Origin: Pseudomonas sp. A34-9
GTDB lineage: Bacteria; Pseudomonadota; Gammaproteobacteria; Pseudomonadales; Pseudomonadaceae
Assembly (NCBI RefSeq): GCF_029543085.1
Contig: NZ_CP119967.1
Span: 3,870,501-3,934,500 of the forward strand
Direction of reading: 5' to 3'
DNA length: 64,000 nt
How positions within the stretch are numbered: the stretch's first letter is position 1; the number at the start of each line of letters is the position of its first letter. The notes beneath the pieces are model-generated. The model had not been told where the DNA came from. It saw only the letters and a list, made by a program, of their open reading frames with translations, and made no database searches. The translations under genes were made by a program, and so were the position numbers. Positions 11,353 to 19,572 of the stretch are shown piece by piece.

Positions 11353-11910
11353 TTATTTTTTGTGTTGCTCTACGAATTGACCATAAGCATCGATGAATTT
11401 TTGCAGGAAAGGTTTCACTGTCTCGCTAAGTTTGCCCGCCTCATCAAACGCCGAACCCGCACCGCCCAGATACGCTTCCGGCTGTTGCATGCACGGCACA
11501 TCGAGAAACACGAACGACTGACGCAGGTGCTGGTTGGCACCGAAACCACCAATCGCACCCGGCGAAACGCTGATCACCGCGCCCGGCTTGCCACTCCAGA
11601 CACTCTTGCCATAAGGCCGCGAACCGACGTCAATGGCATTCTTCAACGGCGCCGGCACCGAACGATTGTACTCGGGCGTGACAAAGAGCACCGCGTCGGA
11701 TGAACCCACTTTTTGCCTGAAACTGCTGTAGGCTGCCGGCGGTGAATCACCGTCGATGTCTTCGTTATAAAGTGGCAGATCGCCAATTTCGACAATCTCA
11801 AGCTTGAGGTTGGCCGGGGCCAGCTCCGCCAGGGCCAGGGCGACTTTACGATTGATCGATGCTTTGCGCAGGCTACCGACCACTACGGCGACATTGTAGA
11901 CATTGCTCAT
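11353..11910 (-). CDS. NADPH-dependent FMN reductase (ChrR-like)
   Basis: 185-residue flavodoxin-like oxidoreductase that probably reduces quinones or metal oxyanions with NAD(P)H and FMN. The FMN phosphate loop GSLRKASINRK is at residues 13-23 and the FMN isoalloxazine motif FVTPEYNRSVPAPLKNAID near residue 78 is typical of ChrR/azoreductase-type enzymes. It is cytoplasmic with no signal. It is upstream of arsB on the same strand, but a REP pair separates them, so co-transcription is uncertain. Chromate reductase and quinone reductase are both possible roles. Confidence 0.88.
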   Translation of the reverse strand: MSNVYNVAVVVGSLRKASINRKVALALAELAPANLKLEIVEIGDLPLYNEDIDGDSPPAAYSSFRQKVGSSDAVLFVTPEYNRSVPAPLKNAIDVGSRPYGKSVWSGKPGAVISVSPGAIGGFGANQHLRQSFVFLDVPCMQQPEAYLGGAGSAFDEAGKLSETVKPFLQKFIDAYGQFVEQHKK

Positions 11911-12094
11911 GGAAGACTCTCGATGGTCCGTGGGAGGAGCCAGTAGTTATAGATGATTCGGTGACGATTCCACCAGCACACAAGGGCAAATTCCTGCGTG
12001 CTGATTATTTTTTTCCTGTAGGAAAACTTACAGGCCTTGATGGCGGTCTACCAAGCCGCAAATCAAGCGTTTTATCTCCAGAGGTTCTAAGCAG

Positions 12095-12325
12095 ATGGCA
12101 GCAGTACTCGTCGGTCAGTTCCATGCAAGAGATGCGGAAGGCCGCGTTTATTCCGTGCATGAGTTCCAGGAATCCAACCCGTCGGCAGACGGTTCCACTG
12201 GCTCGGAGCCGATTTACAAACTGGCGATTGGCGATCGCGTCAACAAGGTCAGCGAGAACGAATTTCTCCTGGTCCAGTCAGGTATCACCCTGACGCGTGA
12301 ACCCGAGCCAACCGTCGCTTCATAA
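12095..12325 (+). CDS. Conserved small protein, 76 aa
   Basis: Starts MAAVLVGQFHARDAEGRVY and contains IYKLAIGDRVNKVSENEFLL; acidic, soluble, no Cys, no signal peptide. The AGAGG upstream of the ATG is a plausible ribosome-binding site. It precedes a LysR regulator on the same strand with 85 bases between them. The coding pattern has good third-position GC bias, supporting it as real; function is unknown. Confidence 0.7.
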   Translation: MAAVLVGQFHARDAEGRVYSVHEFQESNPSADGSTGSEPIYKLAIGDRVNKVSENEFLLVQSGITLTREPEPTVAS

Positions 12326-12410
12326 CTGGCCGTTATGAGCAGAAGTCATATGCGCAGACTTGGGGTAGGATTCAGCCACTGACCCCAACTGCTGAACATG
12401 GACTTCACGC

Positions 12411-13304
12411 ATGCGTTTACGTCATATCGAAGTGATTCAGGCGCTCTTGCAGACCGGTCACCTGGGCACCGCCGCCGAATGGTTGCAGTTGCCGGTGGCC
12501 GAGGTCGAAGAGCGTTTGCGCGAAGCCGAGAGTCAGTTGGGGTTCATGTTGTTCGCCAGCGTGCGCGGGCGCCTGCAATCGACGCCCGAGGCGCGGGCGT
12601 TGCAGGTCGAAATCGCGCACGTCTATGAAGCGCTGGAGCCGGTGCAACGTCTGGCCAGCAGCCTCAAGCAGTACCTCGCTCCGCCCTTGCGGATCATCGG
12701 CACCCCGCCGTTGGCGCAGCAATTATTGCCCCAAAGCCTCGCCGCCCTGCGCCGACGTCTGCCCGACGCACCGTGCAGCCTGCTCAGCGCCCCGACCCGC
12801 GAGATCGTCCGCAGTTTGCTGTTGCGCGAAAGCGATCTCGGTCTAAGCCTGCATGACCCCGAACATCCCGACATTGATTGCCGACCATTGGCCCAGGGCA
12901 AGCTGCAATTGCTCGCGCCTCATGGCTGGCTGCAGCCGAAACAGAAATACATTTCCCTGCAGGATCTGGCCGGTCAGGCCATGGTCGGCCTCGATGGTCA
13001 GGACCCGCTGAGCCCGGCACTGGAAAACAAGCTGCAGGCCTTGCGCCCGGCACCGAGCGTTCAAACGCGGGTGCAAACCCATCAGATGATGCGCAGCATG
13101 GTCGAAGCCGGCGAAGGCCTGGCCATCGTCGACCCGTTCACTGCCTTGGGTGCGCGCCCGGCCGGGCTGGATGTGTGCCCGTTGTCGCCGGCCGTGCCGA
13201 TCAGCCTTTACGCCCTGACGTTCAAGCACGTCGCGCCATCCACGGTGATTCAAACGTTACTGGCGATCATCACGGAACAAGCCGAGGCGATGCTGTCGAG
13301 CTGA
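12411..13304 (+). CDS. LysR family transcriptional regulator
   Basis: 297-residue LysR-type regulator. The N-terminal winged helix-turn-helix is at residues 1-60 (MRLRHIEVIQALLQTGHLGT), although the recognition helix region (AAEWLQLPVAEVEERLREAE) departs from the usual AAxxLxxSQPAVS pattern. The effector-binding domain follows with PPLRIIGTPPLAQQLLP and a C-terminal GEGLAIVDPFTAL, normal for the family. Neither adjacent gene is divergent from it, so its target is not obvious. Its last 35 bases overlap the 3' end of the GNAT gene on the other strand. Confidence 0.88.
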   Translation: MRLRHIEVIQALLQTGHLGTAAEWLQLPVAEVEERLREAESQLGFMLFASVRGRLQSTPEARALQVEIAHVYEALEPVQRLASSLKQYLAPPLRIIGTPPLAQQLLPQSLAALRRRLPDAPCSLLSAPTREIVRSLLLRESDLGLSLHDPEHPDIDCRPLAQGKLQLLAPHGWLQPKQKYISLQDLAGQAMVGLDGQDPLSPALENKLQALRPAPSVQTRVQTHQMMRSMVEAGEGLAIVDPFTALGARPAGLDVCPLSPAVPISLYALTFKHVAPSTVIQTLLAIITEQAEAMLSS

Positions 13305-13884
13305 GCGAATTTTCCAGCGGATTATCGAACAATCGATACCAGAACAGCGCCACCTCGGCGGTGTTCGGATCAATACCGCGATAGCGCAACTGGTCAACAC
13401 CCCCCATCACGTAGCCGCAACGCTCATACAAGCGACAAGCGCCGAGGTTGTTGTTCTGGGTTTCGAGCATGATCCCCGGCAGCTTTTTCTTGCGGCTCCA
13501 GAACTGCGCGACATCCAGCAACGCCTTGGCCACACCATGGCGACGGGCCGGCGCATGCACCGCCAGCTCATCGATATGCGCGAAGCCGTTCCAGTTGGTA
13601 CTGATCACCAGATGCCCGACCGGCTCATCATCCAGATAGGCCATGAAAATCGCGCTGTCAGCCGCGTTATGGAAGGCGCTGAACTCCTCAGGGTCGATGC
13701 CGTAACACTTGCGATACGGTACGATCGGCGTCACCCGCCATTGCTCGACAGGCTGGCCAATCACGGCGGCGCCATAGGCGGCGACTTCGAAGCTGAAATC
13801 GCTGCCCCAGATATACGGCGCAAAGCCTTCATCGGCAACGCGTACCGACAGCCCTGGGTATTTCGGATTCATGACCGGTTGCAT
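13270..13884 (-). CDS. GNAT N-acetyltransferase, streptothricin-acetyltransferase-like
   Basis: Acetyl-CoA-dependent N-acetyltransferase. The pattern VTPIVPYRKCYG, then STNWNGFAHIDELAV, RRHGVAKALLDVAQFW, MLETQNNNLGACRLYERCGY and GGVDQLRYRG follows streptothricin acetyltransferases (Sat), which acetylate the beta-lysine moiety of streptothricin, better than generic GNATs. The acetyl-CoA loop is RRHGVA. Possible starts are 13914, 13902 (ATGA overlap with the ldcA stop), 13884 and 13872; 13884 has GAGG at a workable distance. It directly follows ldcA on the same strand, suggesting a primary-amine substrate such as lysine or cadaverine (inference). Confidence 0.85.
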   Translation of the reverse strand: MQPVMNPKYPGLSVRVADEGFAPYIWGSDFSFEVAAYGAAVIGQPVEQWRVTPIVPYRKCYGIDPEEFSAFHNAADSAIFMAYLDDEPVGHLVISTNWNGFAHIDELAVHAPARRHGVAKALLDVAQFWSRKKKLPGIMLETQNNNLGACRLYERCGYVMGGVDQLRYRGIDPNTAEVALFWYRLFDNPLENSLSSTASPRLVP

Positions 13885-13898
13885 ACTGGGAAAATTCC

Positions 13899-16154
13899 TC
13901 ATTCCTTGACGCAATCGACGGTGTAGTGCCGTCCATTGCCTTCGTCTTCGTGCTGCAATCCATGCACATCCGCGACAAAACCGGGAAAGCTGCTATCGAA
14001 CGTGCGGGCAAACCTCAGGTAATCGATGATCGAGCGCGTTGGTTCGGTAAAGCGTTCACCGGGCATGATCAACGGAATACCCGGCGGATACGGCACCAGC
14101 ATCACTGCAGCAATGCGCCCTTCCAGCTCATCGATCGGCACCGCCTCGACTTCACCGCGAACCAGATGATCGTAGGCGTGGGCCGGTTTCATGGCAATTT
14201 CCGGTAGTACGGTGTACATGCGTTTAAGGTGTTTGGCTGTGGCGTTGCTGCGGTAACAGGCGTGCAATTGATCGCACAAATCGCGCAGGCCCATGCCGCG
14301 GTAACGCGCCGTGTCCTCTTGTGCCACACACGGCAGGCAGGTTTCCAGACGCACGTTGGCGTCGTAACTGCGCTTGAATTCGAGCAATTCGGTAAGCAGC
14401 GTGCTCCATTTGCCTTTGGTGATGCCCATCGAGAACAGCACCAGGAACGAATACAGCCCGGTCTTCTCCACCACCAGGCCGCGCTCCCAGAGAAACTTGC
14501 TGACCACCGCCGCCGGGATGCCCTTCTCGCTCAGCGCGCCACCGGCATTCAGCCCTGGCATCACCAGCGTGACCTTGATCGGATCGAGCAACACGTAATC
14601 GTCGCTGACTTCACCGAAACCATGCCAATCGGCATCCGGTTGCAATAACCAGTCTTCGGTCTGCACGCGGTCGATGCCCTCGACACCCGGCGGCTGCCAG
14701 ATCGAAAACCACCAGTCATCGGCGGCAATGTGCTGACGCAGATTGGCCAGAGCGCGACGAAAACTCAGCGCTTCGTCGAAGGTTTCCTGCAACAGCGAAC
14801 GCCCGGCCGGGCCTTCCATCATCGCCGACGCCACGTCCAGCGAAGCGATGATGCTGTACTGCGGCGAGGTGGAAATGTGCATCATGAACGCTTCATTGAA
14901 ACGGTCGCGGTCGAGTTGCCGCGCGCCGCCGTCCTGCACATGGATCATCGAGGCTTGACTGAAAGCGGCGAGCAGTTTGTGTGTGGAATGCGTGGTGAAC
15001 ACCAGCGGGCTGTCTTCGCTGCGCGAGGTGGCCATGCCGTAGCGCCCGGCGAAAAATTCATGAAACGCCGCGTAGGCGTACCAGGCTTCATCGAAATGCA
15101 GCACTTCGACGCTGTTGCCGAGGCTTTGCTTGATCAATTCGGCGTTGTAACAGAGGCCGTCGTAGGTCGAGTTGGTGACCACGGCGAGTTTGACTTTCGC
15201 TGCGCGGCCCTTGGTCAACGGGCTGGCATCTATCTTCGTTTGAATCGACTCGCGGCTGAATTCGCTCAGCGGAATCGGCCCGATAATCCCCAGTTCATTG
15301 CGCTCCGGGCACAGGTACAACGGAATGGCGCCGGTCATGATGATCGCGTGCAACACCGATTTGTGGCAGTTGCGATCAACCAACACCAGATCATCGCGCG
15401 CGACCATCGAGTGCCAGACTATCTTGTTGGCGGTCGAGGTGCCATTGATCACGAAAAACGTGTGATCAGCGCCGAAGTTGCGTGCTGCGCGCGCTTCCGC
15501 TTCGGCGAGCGGACCGGTGTGATCGAGCAAAGAACCGAGTTCCGGCACCGACACCGACAAATCCGAACGCAGGGTGTTTTCACCGAAGAACTGATGGAAC
15601 GCCTGCCCCACCGGACTCTTGTGATACGCCACACCACCGCCATGGCCGGGTGTGTGCCAGGAATAATTGGAATCGGCGGTGTGCTGCACCAGCGCCTTGA
15701 AAAACGGCGGCAGCAAGCCATCCAGATACTTGCGCGCCGCCCGTGCCACTTGCCGCGCCAGAAACGGCACGGTGTCCTCGAACAGATAGAGAATGCCGCG
15801 CAATTGATTGAGCTCGGCCATGGCATCGGCCGGTGCATTTTCCAGGGTGACTTGCTCACCGAGGGCAAAGATCGGCAGATCCGGAGCACGCACCCGCGCC
15901 AGACCAATCAGTTCGGCCATGTTCTGCAACAGATGCGAATGGGTGCTGGCGTCCTCGGCGGCAATCAGCATGCACGCGAGGCCATGATGGGTCGATGCCA
16001 CCAACCGCCCTTCGGTGTAGTCAATGGCCGAAACGATACTGAAACCTTCCTGCTCCAACTCCCGGGCGATGCCACGGATACGGTCACCGGCGACCGTGTC
16101 GGCCTTGATGTCGCGATGGACGATCAACACCGGAAACTTCAAATCTTTATACAT
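13899..16154 (-). CDS. ldcA: Lysine (Orn/Arg/Lys-type) decarboxylase LdcA
   Basis: 751-residue PLP-dependent fold-III decarboxylase, cytoplasmic, probably converting lysine to cadaverine. The N-terminal wing domain begins MYKDLKFPVLIVHRDIKADT. The PLP core shows SNYSWHTPGHGGG, FVINGTSTANKIVWH, HFDEAWYAYAAFHEFF and the PLP lysine in THSTHKLLAAFSQASMIH; a C-terminal region VMLVPYPPGIPLIMPGER completes it. The start at 16154 is preferred to 16199 since it matches the P. aeruginosa LdcA N-terminus and order (near dnaQ and rnhA). Arginine specificity cannot be excluded from sequence alone. The GNAT gene follows with overlap. Confidence 0.92.
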   Translation of the reverse strand: MYKDLKFPVLIVHRDIKADTVAGDRIRGIARELEQEGFSIVSAIDYTEGRLVASTHHGLACMLIAAEDASTHSHLLQNMAELIGLARVRAPDLPIFALGEQVTLENAPADAMAELNQLRGILYLFEDTVPFLARQVARAARKYLDGLLPPFFKALVQHTADSNYSWHTPGHGGGVAYHKSPVGQAFHQFFGENTLRSDLSVSVPELGSLLDHTGPLAEAEARAARNFGADHTFFVINGTSTANKIVWHSMVARDDLVLVDRNCHKSVLHAIIMTGAIPLYLCPERNELGIIGPIPLSEFSRESIQTKIDASPLTKGRAAKVKLAVVTNSTYDGLCYNAELIKQSLGNSVEVLHFDEAWYAYAAFHEFFAGRYGMATSRSEDSPLVFTTHSTHKLLAAFSQASMIHVQDGGARQLDRDRFNEAFMMHISTSPQYSIIASLDVASAMMEGPAGRSLLQETFDEALSFRRALANLRQHIAADDWWFSIWQPPGVEGIDRVQTEDWLLQPDADWHGFGEVSDDYVLLDPIKVTLVMPGLNAGGALSEKGIPAAVVSKFLWERGLVVEKTGLYSFLVLFSMGITKGKWSTLLTELLEFKRSYDANVRLETCLPCVAQEDTARYRGMGLRDLCDQLHACYRSNATAKHLKRMYTVLPEIAMKPAHAYDHLVRGEVEAVPIDELEGRIAAVMLVPYPPGIPLIMPGERFTEPTRSIIDYLRFARTFDSSFPGFVADVHGLQHEDEGNGRHYTVDCVKE

Positions 16155-16262
16155 GAGGCTCAGTGTCCCGAGGCGGCACAATTGAATCGGCCAATGCACT
16201 CAGGGTAGAGGGTTGCAGCGAAAGTGGCGAGGGTGGCCACTTGGCTTCATGCCGCCAAAAGC

Positions 16263-16338
16263 AAAAGATCGCAGCCTGCGGCAGCTCCTACATTGGAATG
16301 TGATCCCCTGTAGGAGCTGCCGCAGGCTGCGATCTTTT
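16263..16338. repeat. Inverted repeat, second REP-like family, copy 1
   Basis: Two 30-base arms, AAAAGATCGCAGCCTGCGGC... and its exact reverse complement, separated by about 16 bases. Each arm also ends in an AGCTCCTAC motif. It lies between ldcA and dnaQ. A variant copy is at 36600-36685. Confidence 0.9.
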
Positions 16339-16344
16339 GACTTT

Positions 16345-17103
16345 TCAGGCTTGAGCGTCAGCCTCGGCAATCTGCGTCCACATCGCCGGCCCACCGGCAG
16401 ACTTGGCAATAATCTCCAAACGCACCAGATGCGCCGCCAATTCATCTTCCGTCGCACGAATGATCCGCGCAGGCTGGCGATCCGCCGGCAATCGACGAAT
16501 TTCGGTCGCCGAGTTATCCGCGCCATCGCCGGTGCCATTGCCGTCAGACGCATTGCCCGCCAGCGACAGACTGGTCTGGCCGCCGGTCATGGTCAGGTAG
16601 ACGTCGGCGAGAATCTCCGAGTCGAGCAAAGCGCCGTGCAGTTCACGGCCGGAGTTGTCGACGCCATAACGCTTGCACAACGCATCGAGGCTGTTGCGCT
16701 GCCCCGGGTGACGTTCCCGGGCCATCATCAGGGTGTCGAGGATCGAGCAATGTTGGGTGATGTCAGCGCGATCGTGCTGGCCCATCAAGGCGAATTCGTT
16801 GTTGATGAAGCCAACGTCGAACGCCGCGTTGTGGATGATCAGCTGCGCGCCTTTGATGAATTCGAAGAACTCATCGGCGACTTCGGCAAAGCGCGGCTTG
16901 CCGACCAGGAATTCGTTGGTGATGCCGTGAACGCCGATGGCGCCCTCATCACTCTCGCGATCCGGCTGCAGATAAACGTGAAAATGCCGGCCCGTCAGGC
17001 GTCGGCCGATCAGTTCGACGCAACCGATTTCAATGATCCGGTGACCATCGGTCACCGGCATGCCGGTGGTTTCGGTATCGAGTACAACGGATCTGGTGGC
17101 CAT
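16345..17103 (-). CDS. dnaQ: DNA polymerase III epsilon subunit (proofreading exonuclease)
   Basis: 252-residue 3'-5' DnaQ exonuclease of the replicative polymerase. The three motifs are intact: Exo I VVLDTETTGM (residues 7-16), Exo II IIHNAAFDVGFIN, and Exo III epsilon HGALLDSEILADVY. The C-terminal third, which contacts the alpha subunit, is rich in Gly/Asn/Asp (SLAGNASDGNGTGDGADNS). It follows rnhA on the minus strand, as in other Pseudomonas, but a REP pair lies in the gap. Confidence 0.96.
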   Translation of the reverse strand: MATRSVVLDTETTGMPVTDGHRIIEIGCVELIGRRLTGRHFHVYLQPDRESDEGAIGVHGITNEFLVGKPRFAEVADEFFEFIKGAQLIIHNAAFDVGFINNEFALMGQHDRADITQHCSILDTLMMARERHPGQRNSLDALCKRYGVDNSGRELHGALLDSEILADVYLTMTGGQTSLSLAGNASDGNGTGDGADNSATEIRRLPADRQPARIIRATEDELAAHLVRLEIIAKSAGGPAMWTQIAEADAQA

Positions 17104-17190
17104 CAGTGTTCAGCTCTCAACGGGGCAATCATGCAAAAATGCGGATGTTAACACGCTCGGCGGGGTGTTTCAGTCAGACCGTGGCGCGCC

Positions 17191-17297
17191 CTTCGCGAGC
17201 AGGCTCGCTCCCACATTGGAATGCATTCCAATTCAGGGAAGGGGCATCAGATCTGGAATGCATTTCCCTGTGGGAGCGAGCCTGCTCGCGAATGGCC
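17191..17297. repeat. REP pair (REPIN), copy 3
   Basis: CTTCGCGAGCAGGCTCGCTC at 17191 is mirrored by GGGAGCGAGCCTGCTCGCGA ending near 17291, with about 55 bases between. The spacer itself has the inverted pair GGAATGCATTCC and TGGAATGCATTTCCC. Located between rnhA and dnaQ. Confidence 0.92.
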
Positions 17298-17319
17298 GCA
17301 CCACGGTTCAGAAGCGAAA

Positions 17320-17790
17320 TCAGCTCTGCTTGTAACCGCGAACTTCATCCACCCCACGGTTGGCCAACTGGTCAGCCCGCTCGTTACCGTGATGACCAAT
17401 GTGCCCACGCACCCATTTCCAGGTGACCTTGTGGCGGTTGACCTGCTCATCCAGCTCTTTCCACAAATCAGCGTTCTTCACTGGCTCCTTTGCGGCGGTT
17501 TTCCAGCCACGTTTTTTCCAGTTGGCCATCCACTCGTTGATACCCTTCATCACGTACTGCGAGTCGGTCACCAGCAGCACTTCACACGGACGCTTCAAGG
17601 CTTCCAGGCCGCGGATCGCGCCGAGCAGTTCCATGCGGTTGTTGGTGGTGTTGGCTTCGCCGCCCCACAACTCCTTTTCGACGCCCTTGCACACCAGCAA
17701 CGCGCCCCAGCCGCCCGGGCCGGGGTTGCCCTTGCAGGCGCCGTCAGTGAACAGTTCTACGGTGTCGACGCTTTCAACGCTTTCGCTCAT
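17320..17790 (-). CDS. rnhA: Ribonuclease HI
   Basis: 156-residue endonuclease that cuts the RNA strand of RNA-DNA hybrids. The acidic active site is intact: Asp in [18 protein letters not shown], Glu in [13 protein letters not shown], Asp in [14 protein letters not shown] and Asp in [15 protein letters not shown]. The basic handle [12 protein letters not shown] is present. It lies between the methyltransferase gene and dnaQ on the minus strand. Confidence 0.96.
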   Translation of the reverse strand: MSESVESVDTVELFTDGACKGNPGPGGWGALLVCKGVEKELWGGEANTTNNRMELLGAIRGLEALKRPCEVLLVTDSQYVMKGINEWMANWKKRGWKTAAKEPVKNADLWKELDEQVNRHKVTWKWVRGHIGHHGNERADQLANRGVDEVRGYKQS

Positions 17791-17845
17791 GCCACGCTAT
17801 CCAGAAAAATGGGTGTCTTGCCGATCACGGATCGACAATGACCGA

Positions 17846-17864
17846 GGCCGGGACAAACCCGGCC
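17846..17864 (-). other. Stem-loop downstream of the methyltransferase gene
   Basis: GGCCGGG and CCCGGCC form a perfect 7-bp stem around a 5-base loop, 17 bases past the methyltransferase stop. No T run follows, so it is not a classical terminator; it may stabilise or attenuate the transcript toward rnhA. Confidence 0.4.
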
Positions 17865-17880
17865 ACGAATAAAAGAAGGT

Positions 17881-18639
17881 TTACGGTTCGATGCGGCGGC
17901 GGTTGACCTTGGCCATCGGCAGCGGAATCAGCTTGCCCATCGGCTCGCGACGTTCCTGCCGCAACGGCCTGAGCCCGACCACGATCTTGCGCGCGACCAG
18001 TAAATAGAAGCCACCGCCCGACAGCTGCCAGTCACCGGCCTTGCGTTCCCAGCCGGCCAGACGGGCCTGCCACTTGGGTGACGCGAGCGGCGGACGATAG
18101 CACCCGAAGCGGCGTTTCTCCAGCGCAAAACCGAGCAGATTGAGCCAGTCAGCGACCCGCGACGGCGAGATGCAACGCGCCTGGCGCAAGGCGTCGTGGG
18201 CGAACACATGACGCAGGCCCCAAGTGCTCCACGGGTTGATGCCGATGATCAGCAAATGCCCGCCGGGCCGCACGCTGCTCGCCGCTTCACGCAGCAAACC
18301 GTGCGGCGACAGGCAGAAATCCAGACCGTGCTGCATCACCACCACGTCGGCAGCATGCTCGCTCAGCGGCCAGGCTTGCTCTTCACAAACGATCTCGACG
18401 CCGGGCAACGGCGCACCGAGGCGCACATTGCGCTGTACTTGCGGCGCCGACGGCGGGGTTTCGGCCGATGGCCCGTAGTGCACCAGATAACCGCCAAAGA
18501 AACGGCCCAACTCGTCTTCGAGCATGCGCCGCTCTTCATCGAGCAGAAATTGCCCGAGCGGGCCGGACAGCCATTCACGGGCTGCACCGATCAGGGCCAG
18601 CCAGTCAGGATCAGCCTGTGCGAACGCTTTATCACTCAT
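17881..18639 (-). CDS. SAM-dependent class I methyltransferase
   Basis: 252-residue cytoplasmic methyltransferase of unknown substrate. The Rossmann core is degenerate at motif I, but ADVVVMQHGLDFCLSPHGLL, VRPGGHLLIIGINPWSTWGLRH and LNLLGFALEKRRFGCYRPP match a proteobacterial methyltransferase found between gloB and rnhA. A basic C-terminal tail (KVNRRRIEP) follows. The start MSDKAF is preferred over MENAM because GGAG lies six bases before it. It is divergent from gloB over a gap of 66 bases. Confidence 0.85.
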   Translation of the reverse strand: MSDKAFAQADPDWLALIGAAREWLSGPLGQFLLDEERRMLEDELGRFFGGYLVHYGPSAETPPSAPQVQRNVRLGAPLPGVEIVCEEQAWPLSEHAADVVVMQHGLDFCLSPHGLLREAASSVRPGGHLLIIGINPWSTWGLRHVFAHDALRQARCISPSRVADWLNLLGFALEKRRFGCYRPPLASPKWQARLAGWERKAGDWQLSGGGFYLLVARKIVVGLRPLRQERREPMGKLIPLPMAKVNRRRIEP

Positions 18640-18705
18640 CGCATTCTCCAAAGCGCCAGGAACTACTAAGATGCGCCAATGTTTTCCGCTTGGCGAATTC
18701 CGACG

Positions 18706-19473
18706 ATGATACAGATCAGTGCCCTGCCCGCGTTCACCGACAACTACATCTGGTTGTTACAGGATCACCGCACCCAGCGCTGCGCGGTGGTCGATCCGGG
18801 CGATGCCGCGCCAGTGCAGGCATGGCTCGAAGCGCATCCAGGCTGGGTGTTGAGCGATATCCTGATCACCCACCACCATCATGATCACGTCGGCGGCGTC
18901 GAGCGCCTGAAAGCGGCGACCAAGGCGAAAGTCTACGGCCCGGCCAGTGAAAACATTCCGGGGCGCGATATGGCGCTCAAGGACAACGACACGGTCAGCG
19001 TGCTCGGCTGGGACTTCGACGTCTATGCGGTGCCCGGTCACACCCTGGGCCACATTGCCTATTACCACCACGGTTTGCTGTTCTGCGGCGACACCCTTTT
19101 TGCTGCCGGTTGCGGCCGTTTGTTCGAAGGCACGCCGGAGCAAATGCACCACTCGCTCAGCCGCCTCGCCGCTTTACCCGAAGATACGCTGATCTACTGC
19201 ACCCATGAATACACCCTGAGCAATCTCAAATTTGCCGCTGCCGTCGAACCGGGCAACCCGGACATTGCCGCCCGTCTGGAAAAAGTCACCCAGCAACGGC
19301 AAAACGGTGTGATGACCCTGCCCTCGACCCTGGCGCTGGAAAAGCTCACAAACCCGTTTTTGCGTACCACTGAAACATTAGTTACACAAAAAGTGGACGA
19401 ACGGGCAGGCGCTCAAAACCGGGCGCCGAGTGAGGTATTTGCGGCTCTGCGGGCCTGGAAAGATAAGTTCTAA
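18706..19473 (+). CDS. gloB: Hydroxyacylglutathione hydrolase (glyoxalase II)
   Basis: 255-residue metallo-beta-lactamase-fold thioesterase that hydrolyses S-lactoylglutathione to lactate and glutathione in methylglyoxal detoxification. The binuclear metal motif [11 protein letters not shown] is present, followed by [28 protein letters not shown] and [14 protein letters not shown]. The C-terminal glutathione-binding helices end in [16 protein letters not shown]. The start [10 protein letters not shown] is chosen over an upstream in-frame ATG because family members start here. Confidence 0.96.
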   Translation: MIQISALPAFTDNYIWLLQDHRTQRCAVVDPGDAAPVQAWLEAHPGWVLSDILITHHHHDHVGGVERLKAATKAKVYGPASENIPGRDMALKDNDTVSVLGWDFDVYAVPGHTLGHIAYYHHGLLFCGDTLFAAGCGRLFEGTPEQMHHSLSRLAALPEDTLIYCTHEYTLSNLKFAAAVEPGNPDIAARLEKVTQQRQNGVMTLPSTLALEKLTNPFLRTTETLVTQKVDERAGAQNRAPSEVFAALRAWKDKF

Positions 19474-19572
19474 GTACCCGGCCACTTGGTACAAAAATTC
19501 TGAATGGTTGACCGCAGGGGGTGCGCTTTCTAGAATCGCCCGACATTTTTGCCCGGAACTTACTTCCAGCCA

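Noticed and set aside
13885..13914. GNAT start at 13914 inside ldcA
   Set aside because: It would overlap ldcA more deeply and has no ribosome-binding site; starts at 13884 or 13902 fit better.
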